Source: Chloranthus sessilifolius (Eukaryota > Streptophyta > Magnoliopsida > Chloranthales > Chloranthaceae). Taken from it: a stretch of 64,000 bases of DNA. Under the pieces are notes generated by a model that had not been told where the DNA came from, made no database searches, and saw only the letters and a list, made by a program, of their open reading frames with translations. The position numbers and the translations under genes are program-made. Below are positions 11,310 to 22,200 of the stretch, piece by piece. The stretch's first letter is position 1. Every line of letters starts with the position of its first letter. The stretch lies in assembly GCA_021018995.1 (NCBI GenBank), contig CM037590.1, forward strand, positions 38,008,287-38,072,286, read 5' to 3'.

Positions 11310-12304
11310 TGACGCAGGACGGTACCCTAAACTACGTGAATGCGATGATTGACTTTGCCGAAATTAAATTGAATTAAATTAAACAATAAAACTCACAAAA
11401 TATAACGAATACCTTGGCGTTCGCAGTATTCCATTAGAGGCTCACGTATAATTCGAGTTGGGTTCAGTCCGGGCGTTAGATCCGTTAGGTTGCAGCGCAG
11501 ATTGATCCTAGAGATAGAACTCTAGGTTTTTCCAGATTAGGGCGCTCACGATTCAAAGATGGAATCTCTGGTCCTTCTATGGCTTATGGGATTGGGTCGA
11601 ATCAATGGAGTAGGGAAAAGTTAGGGTTTGGGGAATCAGGTAGTTGAATGGGAGATGGTAGATTTAGGTTGTTTGAAGTAAAGTACGAAAGATAGATTAG
11701 AAGGATAAACAGTAAGGATAGATTGTGGGCTTCACACTCTTGGCTTCACACCAAACCCTTTTCGGGAAAAAGAATCACTCTTCGCAGAAACTCATCTCCA
11801 GTCTCAAAGGCAAACGCTCATTCAATCAATAATCAATAATTAATTACATTGTTTAACTGAAGGACCTTATATAGGAGTCTTTTCAAACGCAAATAAAACC
11901 CTAAAACAATTACCAAAAGGACAAGTATGCCACTAAAAGTTCAGTTCGAATTTCAGGAAAAAAAAAATTAAAAAATTTAAGTTGCGCGATTTCGATCAAT
12001 CGAAAATGAAGTTCGATCGATCGAAAGTTAAACTTGATCGATCGAAAAACATATTTCAAAAGTTCGCCGCAGAAATTCGATCGATCGAATTATATACTCC
12101 AGAACATATGTTTTCCTCTCGCTGCCGTTCGATCGATCGAAATTTCAATTCGATCGATCGAATTTGTTGGTTCCTCCAAATTCTTCATCTTTCGCCTATT
12201 TCTGATTTCCATTCGCCTAGTTCTGATTTCCGCCCCGCTTCTTCCGTCGTCGGTACACGCGAAAAGGTCCATATCCAATGTCTACGATGTCGGCGTCCCC
12301 GTCA
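11310..12304 (-). mobile_element. 5' LTR of the 6842-12304 element
   Basis: It begins TGACGCAGGACGG and ends GTCCCCGTCA (995 bp), followed by target duplication TTAAC. It is close to the left LTR apart from scattered substitutions and a different arrangement of U3 TCGATCGA motifs (about 11993-12165). Confidence 0.9.
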
Positions 12305-13365
12305 TTAACAGTCTCAATCTCAGTCAAATTTCTTGTGCACTGTACAAGACAGATTTGCACAATTCTACCTCGGAATTTATGCCAATCAAACCACAGTGAA
12401 TCAATGGCTACAATTTAATATGGGACATCTATACTAATATGTGCATCTCCCATAATTTTTTCAAAATTTTCCTAACTTGTACAATGGTCAAACGACACAG
12501 TTTTTTATATCTGTAAAATAGTGACCTAGTTCTCAAGTTTTCTATCAATAGATCGAATATCATCCGATTTTTCATCAAAAAAAAAAAGTTTCAAAATCAT
12601 GAAAACATTATCACATTATCATTTAACATCATTTAACACTCTCAATCTATGCCATCAAATATCATCAAAATCATATGCAATGGCTAGTGCATGTATAGAA
12701 CATGAGTTTCAAATAAACTAGCACCCTAGCCATCCGATCCAAAATCTATGGATCATGTGATCATGCTTAGACATGATCAAACCATCAAACGAACATGCAT
12801 GCATCTCAGTCCCTTAGATCCACCATTTGGATGGTCTAAGATGTATGCATGGTCACAAGTGACCCATCCATTGCAAAATCGGAAATCTAGCCTAATCAAG
12901 CTAGATCTTCATTGATTGATCTCTTTGATCCATCAACTTCCATAGATGTTGTAAGATAGTCATGCGTGGCCAATATGAACCCATGCATGGCCTTCTAACA
13001 TCATGGTTGATGGTCCTAAGACCAATCTCCAAGCAAAAGCCAAACCAAAATTCAAAAATAAAAGATAGAGGGTACAATTTCAAACTAAAGCAAACCTAGA
13101 CCATGAGAGAACTTTACATTAGCAAAAGCTCCATCAATGGAGGGTTCTAGATCGGTCTTCACAAATCAAGGTGCTCCAAAGGCCTTAGTTTTTAACTATG
13201 TTTAACTAGAGCTCAAAAGAGGAAGGTTGGTGGTGGTGGCCTTTTAGGATTTCGGGTTGGGGAAGGGGGCATGCTTGAAGCTCCATGAGAGCTCTAATAG
13301 AGAGCTTGAGGAGGAGGAAGGATAGAGATGAGAGAGAAGAAGCTCTTTTGTTCTGGAATAAATGG

Positions 13366-13491
13366 CAAGAGAGAGAGAGAGAATTTATATTTTATTAAGA
13401 GTGTGGGAGACAAGAGTGCCAAATGACACTCTCTCTTCCCAAACTCTTCCTTCTTCCCAAGTAACTAAGAGAGAGAGAGAGAGAGAGAGAA
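13366..13491. repeat. Two (GA)n tracts inside the large LTR-type element
   Basis: GAGAGAGAGAGAGA tracts at about 13368-13383 and 13468-13491 flank a short unique segment. They belong to the 3017-14264 element. Confidence 0.8.
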
Positions 13492-14412
13492 CCCAAATTC
13501 GAATTTGGGGTGGGTCCCACTTGGGCCCTCATCTCAGCCCTCCATCAAGTAAATTCTTGGACTTTTGGTCCTTTTGGTGCCCTCCAAAAATGTGAAAGTC
13601 GAGTTTCTTCTCAATCTAATGGTTGCATGCACTCTTGTGCATCTCTCACCACACATCTCACCTAGACCAATCCAATGGTTTAAGATGAATTCAAAGTTGG
13701 TCAACTCATTCAAGAGCTAGGATTCTCTAGAACTTTTGAATTTCTTTTTAATTAATAAATGATTTCCATCAAAATTAGGTGGAAATATCCCTCTAGTTCC
13801 AGTTATTTACCAATTAACCTCAATCTCATGCCACTCTCTTTCACCTAACTCTTGGTGTTTGTGAATCTCACACCACACATGGGGGTCAAAGGGTTTAAAC
13901 AGCCCCTTTTAAGGGTCAACCAAGGGGTCAAACTTTGACCAATTCTGATCTCAAGGCGTGTGGGTGCCCCAATAGGGTGTCACAAGTAATTCGGGCAAGG
14001 GGGTGTGCAAATAGGTGCCACATGTGTGCCATACACAATTCGGGTATGGTGGGTGTCATTCATAATTTTATGGGTAACGTGGGTGTCACTCCTAATTTCA
14101 ATGTAAGGTGTGGGTGCCACACTATGTAATTTACTAACAACCATCATAGGTGTTAGCAGATCTCGTACCAAAAGTTCAGGTCAAATCTTTGACCTCTGCC
14201 TATTAAGGCCTGATCTTGATCTAATCTTGACCAATCTAGATCTCAGGGAATTGAGGTTGTTACAGATTTTCACTTGTTATAGTAATTCATCATTTTTTAG
14301 CTAATTGCAACGTGCCCTACACTGCAAAGGACTATGAAATAAAAAAGATAACAGAAAAAAATATTTGGTTATTCCAGAGACTCTAAATTGCGTATATATG
14401 TTTTTTCTACAG

Positions 14413-17400
14413 GTATATCCAAGGGATATATATGCTTTTGGACTACTAGCATGGACAGGAAATGATGTACTAAATAGGAGGTCTGTGCGCCTCTTGTTCT
14501 ATGGTTCATTCTACATTCCTATAAGTTGTTGAAACTCATTGAGATGCTTTTTGTTACATATAAATTAAACAAGTTTAATACAGCATTGACATAAATGATT
14601 TATTCCTATTTTTTCCTCAAAATTGGCAGTGTTATTTATGGTAACAGTTTGACTAATTTCCTCAAACCTCTTATATTTCTATACAGTTAAGATAGAAAAT
14701 TCCAATGTGGAAAATAGTTCTCTCCTATGTGTATAAATTTTCACCAGTCATATGAACATATTCAGCCAAATCCTTTGGATGGCCAGACAGATTACATCTG
14801 TGAATTTCTATAATACTGGAACCTTTGGCCCTCAAGTCCTAATAAACTAGGAAGGTAATTAAAATTAGAATTGAAAGGGCTCTGTGACAGCCTTTGAACC
14901 CATATTTCTGACTAGTAAAATATGTAACACAGAGAACCCTTGCCTGAAAACCTCGCCTGAATAACCATCAAACAAAAGCTAGCTGAACAACCATCTGAGA
15001 ACCCTTGCCTGAATAACCACCCTAACCTGAACCCTGTCTATAACCATACCCTTTCCTGAAAATTTTCCAAAACCCATTTGAAAATCCTCGCCTGAAAACC
15101 TCCTGGGTTGACAGAACCACTGGGTTGTTCGATGGCACATTGACCAATGGCTGGTAGCTCCTGGAATGGGAACTTGATGAGAGAAAGGAACTGCTGAAGT
15201 AGGAGAAATGGAAATGGTCTGAAAGATTGGTCAGACAAGGAAGTGGCTAAACCAATCTTTAGGGCTGGGGATTGGTTCTCCAACTTTTGTTTTGGATGGC
15301 AATGCTAGAAAGATGGAAGGCTGTGAAGGCGCTACAGCCAAGTGGCCCTAGAGTTCAGAAACCAGTGAAAAAAAGATTATCTACTGCCTAGATCAGAGTT
15401 GTGGAGAATGAATAGCAGATAGCAGGAAAATGATGCAAGAATCGGAAGGCCTAGGCTAAGAATGCTCTCCTGTCTAACAGTGGTGTCAAAGGCTGTCAGG
15501 AACATTAATGGTGGGTCAAATGCCCAAGCCGCGATGCAACTGGCCATGGAGTATTAGAAGTCTGTTCAGAACACTTAACGTTATCAATCTAGAACGTTCA
15601 AAAGAAATGGTGGATGGTGAAAGATTGCTACGAAATGTGCGGTTTTCATTGCTCTGTCTGATTGGAAGATGAGCCCCTCAAAGAAGTAAGGGTATGGGCT
15701 GCTAATATGTAAGGGGAAGAAATGCTTGACATGGTGATCTCTGCATCAAATGGGAGATTCCTGTTGATCTCAAAGACAGAAAAGCTGCAATAGATGCAGG
15801 TAAGCTATGTACAATAACTTTGGATAGGTATGTCCTGAATTTCTCATTGCTATGTGGAATTGAGAAACCAACGAAAGAAGTGAGAACCTGGATAAGAGTC
15901 GAGCGAATTCCGCTGCACATCTGCGGAGAACAATGCTTCAAAAGATTGGGGAGGTAGGTGGAGGTTAACTGGAGGTGGACCTGAAGACCGTTGAACCAAG
16001 AGGAGGTTGGATATGCCAGAATATGTGTTGCGTTGAGTTTGTGGAGTAACATTCCAAGGATAGTAGCAGCGAAGGCCAGTATGCTAACTGTCGATATGTT
16101 ACTGGATTCAAGTGGAGCTCTGAGAATGGAGGAATGTTAGATCGTTCTGAGATGTGAAAACCGGCGAATGGCTGATGTTGCTGTTGATAATGGTAATCAT
16201 AGTCTAAATATGTTGCCAAAAGGGAACCACTGGGAATGAGTAGGTAGAAAAAGAATAAAAGAAAAGCGTGGATAAGGAAAAAGGATATCGGATAGATGGG
16301 ATCTCCAAACAACTCCCTGGGAGGGCTGGGGAAGAAGACAAATCTGAGACCGTGTGCGGAAATTGATAAATCTTGCAAGATTGGCGGAACAATCTGGACC
16401 ACTAGATGGCCCGCCATATGGCAATCTGACTGCTTCTGGGTTGTCTGTTGATGGAAGTTTAATTTGAAATGGGAAGATGGATCATAGCAGTGCATGCACA
16501 ATACTATGGGGAAGAGTTGTGTACGAGGGCACGAACACGTGGCGACAAAGGAGTGCATGTGGACACCAAGAACCTTTATAACACTGTGAAGCAGCTCAGG
16601 AGGGGTCCAAGAATAAATGCAAGGAAGGAAATTTAAAAAGGTGAAAAAGGTGTAAAGGTGAAAGGTGCATGAGGCGGAAGGTGGACATGTGGGAGAGAGC
16701 AAGGAGAATGGGAGAGATTTGGTGCAAATGGGAACCAGCCAGAGAAGCTCATGGGCCGGCTAGAGGACAGTTTTGTTGGCTAGGCTCAAGAGTTGATGGG
16801 CCAAACCAGGCACGTAGGTACCAGGTGGACCAAATCCAACTTGAGCGGCCCATGGGAGATGGTGTAGCTCCCATTGCCTTAAATGGACTCGTTGATTCCC
16901 GTCAACCATATGGGTCAGTGGACGTTGTGGTGCCTATTAGACCCACTAACCAAACCTCCCATGTAACCCATTTTCTTAACCTTTTTATTCCGCATTTGGA
17001 TATTCTATTTGCAGATTCACCAAATTATCACACCTCGAATGGATTTGGTCTCATTCGGGTTTACCGCTGGAAAGTTCTGAATATAGATGCATGGATGGTA
17101 CACTAGGATCATCTGGTTGGAGAAACAAAGAATACGAGAGAACGTTTGCAAGATTACGAGGTCGTCGCTTGGATTCAACAAAGGTAGATGGTTAACGACC
17201 GTTTCAAGCGTTATCAAGGCATGAATGAAGGAAATGTTTCAAGCGATGAAGTTTAATCTAGTTATATACAGAAGGTAAAAGGAGATAACAAATGGGATCG
17301 ACAGAGACGTTCAACCAAAAAGTTCTATGCTACAAGTGGGAATAGAGTGGATATGTGACGGGTGCTCGAATGATGGTCAAATGATACTTGTTTCGGAGAG

Positions 17401-20400
17401 AATAAGAATTGACTGCACAAGAGGATCGATTCGAACTACACACTCGAACAACTTGGGACAAATAGATAACTGAACATGTGTGGTGCCAAGACGGTAGCTC
17501 ACTTAAAGTTGAAGTAGGTTAGGGTTGGTAGCTTAAGGTTTGTAGATATTGGAGTTATATGGAGAAGAAGGAGAAGAAGGAGAAGAAGAGAGTGATAGTA
17601 AAAAATAGGGTTGTGAGTGATAATTACGTCACACCACACAACAAGATCCCATGCACCTCACTAGTACAAACCATATACAATACTGGTGCATAGATATCTC
17701 TCATGCCCAACTTCATCTTATTCCTCCTGCTGCTTTGGTGAGAATATCAGCAAGTTGGTCTCCAGAAGCAACTCGGAGATGCAATTTTCATTAGATTCCA
17801 CCTTCTCTCTAATGAGATGGCAATCTACTTCAATATGCTTTTTCCTCTCATGATAAACCGGATTCTCGGTGACATGTAGAGCAGCTTAATTATCTCCATA
17901 AAGCTTCATGAGACGCTTTACATGTGTACCAAGATCAGCAACAATGAGTCGAACCACATACCCCCCATGGAGACATGGTCCTAATCGGCTTCAGCACTTG
18001 AAGTTGATACAACATGTTGCTTTTTACTCTTCCACGTAACCAGATTGCCTTCAAGAAATGCCTGTGGTAGACCTTTTATCGCTCACTGATCGGACCCAAT
18101 CAATATTTATGAACACTTCTACATCCAGGTGACCGGGATCTCGATAAAGTAGTCTCTTGCCAAGACTCGATTTCAAATACTTGAGGATCAAATAAACAAC
18201 ATCCAGATGAAAACTTCATGGAGAATGCATATACCTACTAAATACAGTGACAACATACGCTATGTTTGGTCGAGTAATGGTGAGGGATATAAGCTTCCCC
18301 ACAAGACGTTGATATATGCGAATGTCCTTTAGAATTTCCCATCTTTTTAGTTTGTCCTATGATTTTCTTCCATAAGAGAGTCCATAGGTCTACAATCCAA
18401 CATGACAGTTTGTTTAAGATGATCCAGGGTATACATCCATTAAGAAATAGCAATGCTATTCTTAGATCTAGTGACCTTGTTACCAAGGAGCTATTTTATT
18501 GGGTGAATATCCTGACTTAATTAGCATTTGAGTTTCATGATCTCGTCATCACCAGTAACACTATCATCATCATCAGAGAAAATGGGCGCAGTAAGAGGAG
18601 TTCCCTTCTTCACAAGGAGGGTGTGATATTAATGGCTTCTTTGGTACCTACATGGAACTATAGCATCCCTAAATTTTTTATACCATGTACGTGGGGATTG
18701 CTTTAATCCGTAGATAGCCTTTTTTAGCTTGCACTCTTGGCCTAACCCCTCCGACAAGAGAAGCAGGGAGGGGAACCATCTATACTTCTTGCATATCACC
18801 AGGACAAAATGCATTTTTTGCATCCAATTGGTGAAGGACCACCTTTTGAGGTGCAAGAGAGAAGGACCCCTAGTCGAGTTTAGCTTTGCCACTGGAGCAA
18901 ACCTATCTTTGTAGTCAATCCCATGCGTCTGGGTACCCTTAGCAACCAACCTTGCTTTATACTTTTTTACTGAGCCATCGGGTTTGTATTTACTTCATAC
19001 ACCCACTTGCAACCAACCACTTTCTTCATTTCACGTAGAGCATTCACTTCCCAGATATTGTTTTGCTTCATTGCCCTCATCTCCTGTATCATAATTTCTA
19101 TCCACTGGGGTTGAGAGGGTATCAATAACACTAGAATGAATTGAAACAGAATCTTGTGGCTGAAATGAACGAGGAACTAGTATAAAGAGAACAATAAGAC
19201 CTGAACTTACAGATCGGATGCGATGTACAAGAACAGGACCCCTTGCATAATGATATAGGCATATCCATGTCAAAAATAGAGAGGTGACTACCTTGTGGAC
19301 CTGCTTTAGGAGCAAAAGCTTGCTCCATGATCCAAGTGAGAGTAGGCTTCTTTTTTTTTCCTTTCAAGTCTTCCGATTATATCTTCCTGGACATTTCTTG
19401 CATATGATCACTTCTCTGCCCTTCTTCTGGCACATTTGATTGCACGACTTCCCCTGTTCAACCTCCTATGGACTTCATTGTGGAAGTCAGTGGGCCCTAC
19501 AAAGATCGAACCTTTGGCATGAAAGGTGGCAAAGGGGAAGAATTTTAACATGTCAACTATGTAAGAGCGGGAAGTAGGTCCCCAAGATGTGTGTTTTGCG
19601 GGGAAGAGGAGGAAATCATGGAACATCTTTTCCTCATGCCAGTTTGTGAGAGAAATTTGGGCTTTGTTACTTGCTAGTTTTGGAGTAGGCACGTGTCTAG
19701 GGGAGTTTTATGGCGGACTGGTCGGACTTCCCTTTCTATGACAATATTGTGGAAATTTTCTTTATAGAAATCTTCTGGGCAATTTGGGAAGAACGAAATA
19801 GAAGAGTTTTTTAATGGCAGTTTGACATGTGTACATCGACAATAAACTTGATCCTCGGGGATCTCTTATCATGGTGTCTAGCTTCACCCAGGTGCTCCGC
19901 TTTGATATGAGAAGGGGAGCAGCTTTGTTCACTATAAGAGCAAGATGGAGTTTTGAAGTGTGGGAGCTCGAGGGCAGCGTTCCCTTCGCTTGGGTAGCTA
20001 GACCCTTTCCAGTGCCGGACCATCGCCTCAGGCTATCATCTTTTCTCTGACTGTTTTTTCCTTGTTTCTTTGGTGACTTTTTTTTTTTCATTTTCTTTTG
20101 TGGCTGAGTATATCACTTGGCTTCCTTCATCTGCCATAATTGATTTTCCATTAATGAAATTATATCTTTGCACCAATAAATAAAAAAATATAAGATATTG
20201 GCCCTTGCTTTGAGGAAAATCGAGCGAGGAATGATCCCAACAACATTTGAACGAAAACTAGTAGCAAGTCAAAGCCATGGCTGCCATCTACACTAAGACC
20301 TTTGAAGAATAACTGAAGGAGATGAATCTTCAAGTTATTTCGATTTCATATCTTTCTATTTTCTGCATTTTGTACGGACATATCATAGGATGTTTAAATT

Positions 20401-20842
20401 ACATGGGATGCAGATTGAGGTTACTAGCAGAATCTAAGGGATACAGACTTGACGATACAGGGCTGTTTCTGGCTACTCAGAGTTCTGCAGGGAAACGGGT
20501 ATGTCGAAAAATGCTTTTGTTTCAAAGAGGAATGATTATATACCAAATATTTTGGAACTTGTTGCAAAAGATTTTGCTGAAAAAGTGGGGACTCTAGTTT
20601 TGGTAAGAACTTGCCTTGTGAAAAGGATAAGAACTCTGCAGTCGCCTCTTTTTATCAGCCAAGATCTAGAGTATATTATCATGTCTCCTCCAAAACAATT
20701 GCTCACAATTTATTATATGCTTAGTTGTGTGATTTATGTGCAGGGAGTAAAATCGAGTGCAAGTATGAGTTTTAAAAAAGAAAGTGAGGTGTTTGATTTT
20801 CTTGGATTTCCTTGGCTTGAACCTCACGACAGAAATCTGTGA
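14413..20842 (+). CDS. POLL: DNA polymerase lambda, last three exons (5' part not in window)
   Basis: Family-X DNA polymerase C-terminus, involved in base-excision and end-joining gap filling in the nucleus (established for the family). Three exons keep one frame. 14413-14480 (after CTACAG, before GT) encodes [20 protein letters not shown] plus LNR. 20414-20498 (after GCAG, before GTATGT) encodes [19 protein letters not shown] and onward. 20744-20842 (after GTGCAG) ends [21 protein letters not shown]. Phases match: two bases of an Arg codon are left at 14480 and completed at 20414. The motif order and [14 protein letters not shown] tail are characteristic of plant Pol lambda. The first intron here is 5.9 kb, with LINE and copia remains; the second is 245 bp. 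No earlier exon was found left of 14413, so the preceding intron probably exceeds 14 kb. I see no frame damage in the visible exons. Confidence 0.88.
15300..17110 (+). pseudogene. LINE (L1-type) ORF1 remnant in POLL intron
   Basis: Around 15877-15962 the plus strand reads [20 protein letters not shown] followed by KRLG. This fits the DUF4283 domain of plant L1 ORF1 (pattern TWVR-x-x-x-LPLHLW-x-x-x-x-FKxIG). Stops and frame changes surround it. The rest is low-identity LINE-like sequence with no endonuclease or reverse transcriptase. Long minus-strand ORFs over this stretch are shadows. Boundaries are approximate. Confidence 0.5.
17650..19370 (-). pseudogene. Degenerate Ty1/copia pol fragment (RT and RNase H)
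   Basis: The minus-strand reading near 18880-19010 gives the copia reverse-transcriptase opening (GCKWVY, then [10 protein letters not shown] across frame changes, then [19 protein letters not shown]). Near 18660-18710 it gives [18 protein letters not shown]. Further left (17730-17960) sequence like copia RNase H follows, with many stops. No LTR pair was identified. The fragment lies in the POLL intron, antisense to the gene, between the two LINE pieces. Confidence 0.75.
19386..20195 (+). pseudogene. LINE 3' end: zinc-binding domain and A-rich tail
   Basis: The plus strand encodes, with frame shifts, the zf-RVT domain at the C-terminus of plant LINE ORF2. Visible parts are [20 protein letters not shown] and, in another frame, an [18 protein letters not shown] stretch near 19770-19805. 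It ends in an A-rich tail (AATAAATAAAAAAATA) at about 20180, as expected for a 3' LINE end. The ORF1-like piece at 15300-17110 may be the 5' part of the same insertion, with ORF2 mostly lost. Confidence 0.7.
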
Positions 20843-20920
20843 GTAAACATCTTTTATATGTATAGGTGGGTATGCATTGTAAAAAAAAGGTAATTTATCG
20901 CCAGTAAAATGTACACGTAA

Positions 20921-21018
20921 CCTGAATATTGAATCTGTTAAATATACTTTAGAGTTCATTCGCATAGTACCCTGAATTTTGAATCTGTTAAATATACTTT
21001 AGAGTTTGTTCGCATGGT
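20921..21018. repeat. 48-bp tandem duplication downstream of POLL
   Basis: TTGAATCTGTTAAATATACT followed by TTAGAGTT(C/T)(A/G)TTCGCATRGT occurs twice in direct succession, with a period near 49 bp, just past the POLL stop codon. Confidence 0.8.
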
Positions 21019-21043
21019 CCACAAATTTTTTCATGATTTTGTG

Positions 21044-21045
<2 letters not shown>

Positions 21046-21098
<53 letters not shown>
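21046..21098. repeat. (CT)n microsatellite
   Basis: About 53 bp of pure CT repeat. A G10 plus (AG)n tract follows at 21204-21228. Confidence 0.95.
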
Positions 21099-21101
<3 letters not shown>

Positions 21102-21249
21102 TCTAGAACAAGTAGACACAAATCCAGACTTAGAGAGATTTAAGTTGAAACTTTTGAAATACTCTTTACAGAAAATTAGTGAAGTGTAGAGCGCAATGTA
21201 CATGGGGGGGGGGGAGAGAGAGAGAGAGCATTGTACTTGATAGTCAATA

Positions 21250-22145
21250 TGACGCGGGACGAGAACCCTAAATGCGTGAATATGATTTTTAATGTGATTT
21301 GTCGAAATTAAATAAAATTAATTCAAGAGTAATATCAAAACTATCACGATACCTTCGGGTTCATAGAATTTCGGTAAGTAAGTCACACGAGATCCGAATA
21401 GGGTGTCCAATCCGATGCGCAAGTCCCGTTAGATTTGAGGCGGGATCGGGCCTAGAGATAGGACTCTAGCTTTTCCAGGTTTAGGCGCGCGTCTTCGATC
21501 CGATATAGATTCACGGCTCGAACCAAGGTTGCGGAATTAGATTATAGGTTTGTAATAGGTTTTGGTTTTGTAACGGGTTTATGGTTTTCGGATCGGTTTA
21601 TGGTTTGGAAAAGGGTGTTGGCTATGTTAGATTTAGGGTTTCAAAAGGTTTTAGGTTTTGAGAAGGCAAGGAAACAATTAGGCTACGGTGTAGGGAAGCA
21701 AGCACAAATCGAGAGATAGCAAATATGATAGAGAAAATAACAATGACTTTTGGGAATCACTCCCTTGGCCTCACACCAAACCCATCTCAGGCAAAGATTA
21801 CTCAAGCATAAAAGCATTCAAATAATCAATCAACTAAATTAAAAGGTGTTTACAAGCCTCTATATATAGGCCACCAATAATTAAACTCGAAATAAGAAAG
21901 TCCTAATATTAGTAAAACACTAAAAGGCAACTTTCGCATAGAAAAAAAAGAAAATCCCATCTGAAATCGTTGGCGGCGTAGCAAAAAATATGACGTCTTT
22001 TATCCTTTGTCACGGTATTTAATGTAGGAGTCGGCGTGTTGTCCTTTTTGTTCCTTTCTCCTCCGGGCTTTCTCTACGCTTCTTCCAACGCTGGTAAAAC
22101 TGATGTAGTCCGAATCCAATGTCCATATGTGTGGCGTCCCCGTCA
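21250..22145 (-). mobile_element. 3' LTR of the 21250-27804 element
   Basis: It begins TGACGCGGGACG and ends GTCCCCGTCA. A TATA box (CTATATATAG) lies near 21870. It is nearly identical to the right LTR except over about 21975-22055. Confidence 0.93.
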
Positions 22146-22200
22146 ATTCCCCTGGACCAAAAAGGTTTCATCACTGATGAAACACGCTCGTGGTAGATGT

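Larger units (their letters stand above)
6842..12304 (-). mobile_element. Non-autonomous Ty3/gypsy (chromovirus-derived) element
   Basis: Complete element with LTRs at 6842-7809 and 11310-12304. The target duplication TTAAC is perfect (6837-6841 and 12305-12309). A tRNA-Met primer-binding site (reverse complement GCTCTGATACCA) lies beside the right LTR, so the element reads on minus. The interior keeps gag pieces and an integrase-tail/chromodomain piece. Protease, reverse transcriptase, RNase H and integrase core are missing, and a Ser/Glu-rich ORF stands in their place. It hosts the solo LTR at 9266-10275. It resembles the gag-only TR-GAG class (my inference). Confidence 0.85.
3017..14264. 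mobile_element. Large LTR-type element or giant solo LTR, host of two nested insertions
   Basis: It starts TGTCACGCCCC at 3017 and ends TTGTTACA at 14264. GATTT flanks it at 3012-3016 and 14265-14269, a perfect 5-bp target duplication. Without the nested element and its duplicated TTAAC it would be about 5.8 kb. I found no gag/pol, primer-binding site or second internal LTR edge, so it is a very long solo LTR or a non-coding derivative. Its TG(T)...(A)CA ends and TTCAATATTCAAT-rich interior resemble the 2.2-kb element at 52982. It lies in an intron of, or just upstream of, the visible POLL exons. Confidence 0.75.

Noticed and set aside
7442..12399. ORFs rich in FDRSK / SIDR repeats (for example 7442-7777 -, 9237-9599 -, 11982-12308 +, 12034-12399 +)
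   Set aside because: They are translations of the TCGATCGATCGA motif clusters in LTR U3 on either strand, not proteins.
3017..14264. A gene inside the large LTR-type element
   Set aside because: Only short ORFs of low-complexity Ser/Ile/Phe sequence from TTCAATATTCAAT repeats; no domain.
15702..16702. Long minus-strand ORFs (up to 245 codons) in the POLL intron
   Set aside because: They are antisense to the LINE ORF1 remnant on +, whose DUF4283-like motif is recognisable. Their composition is not protein-like.
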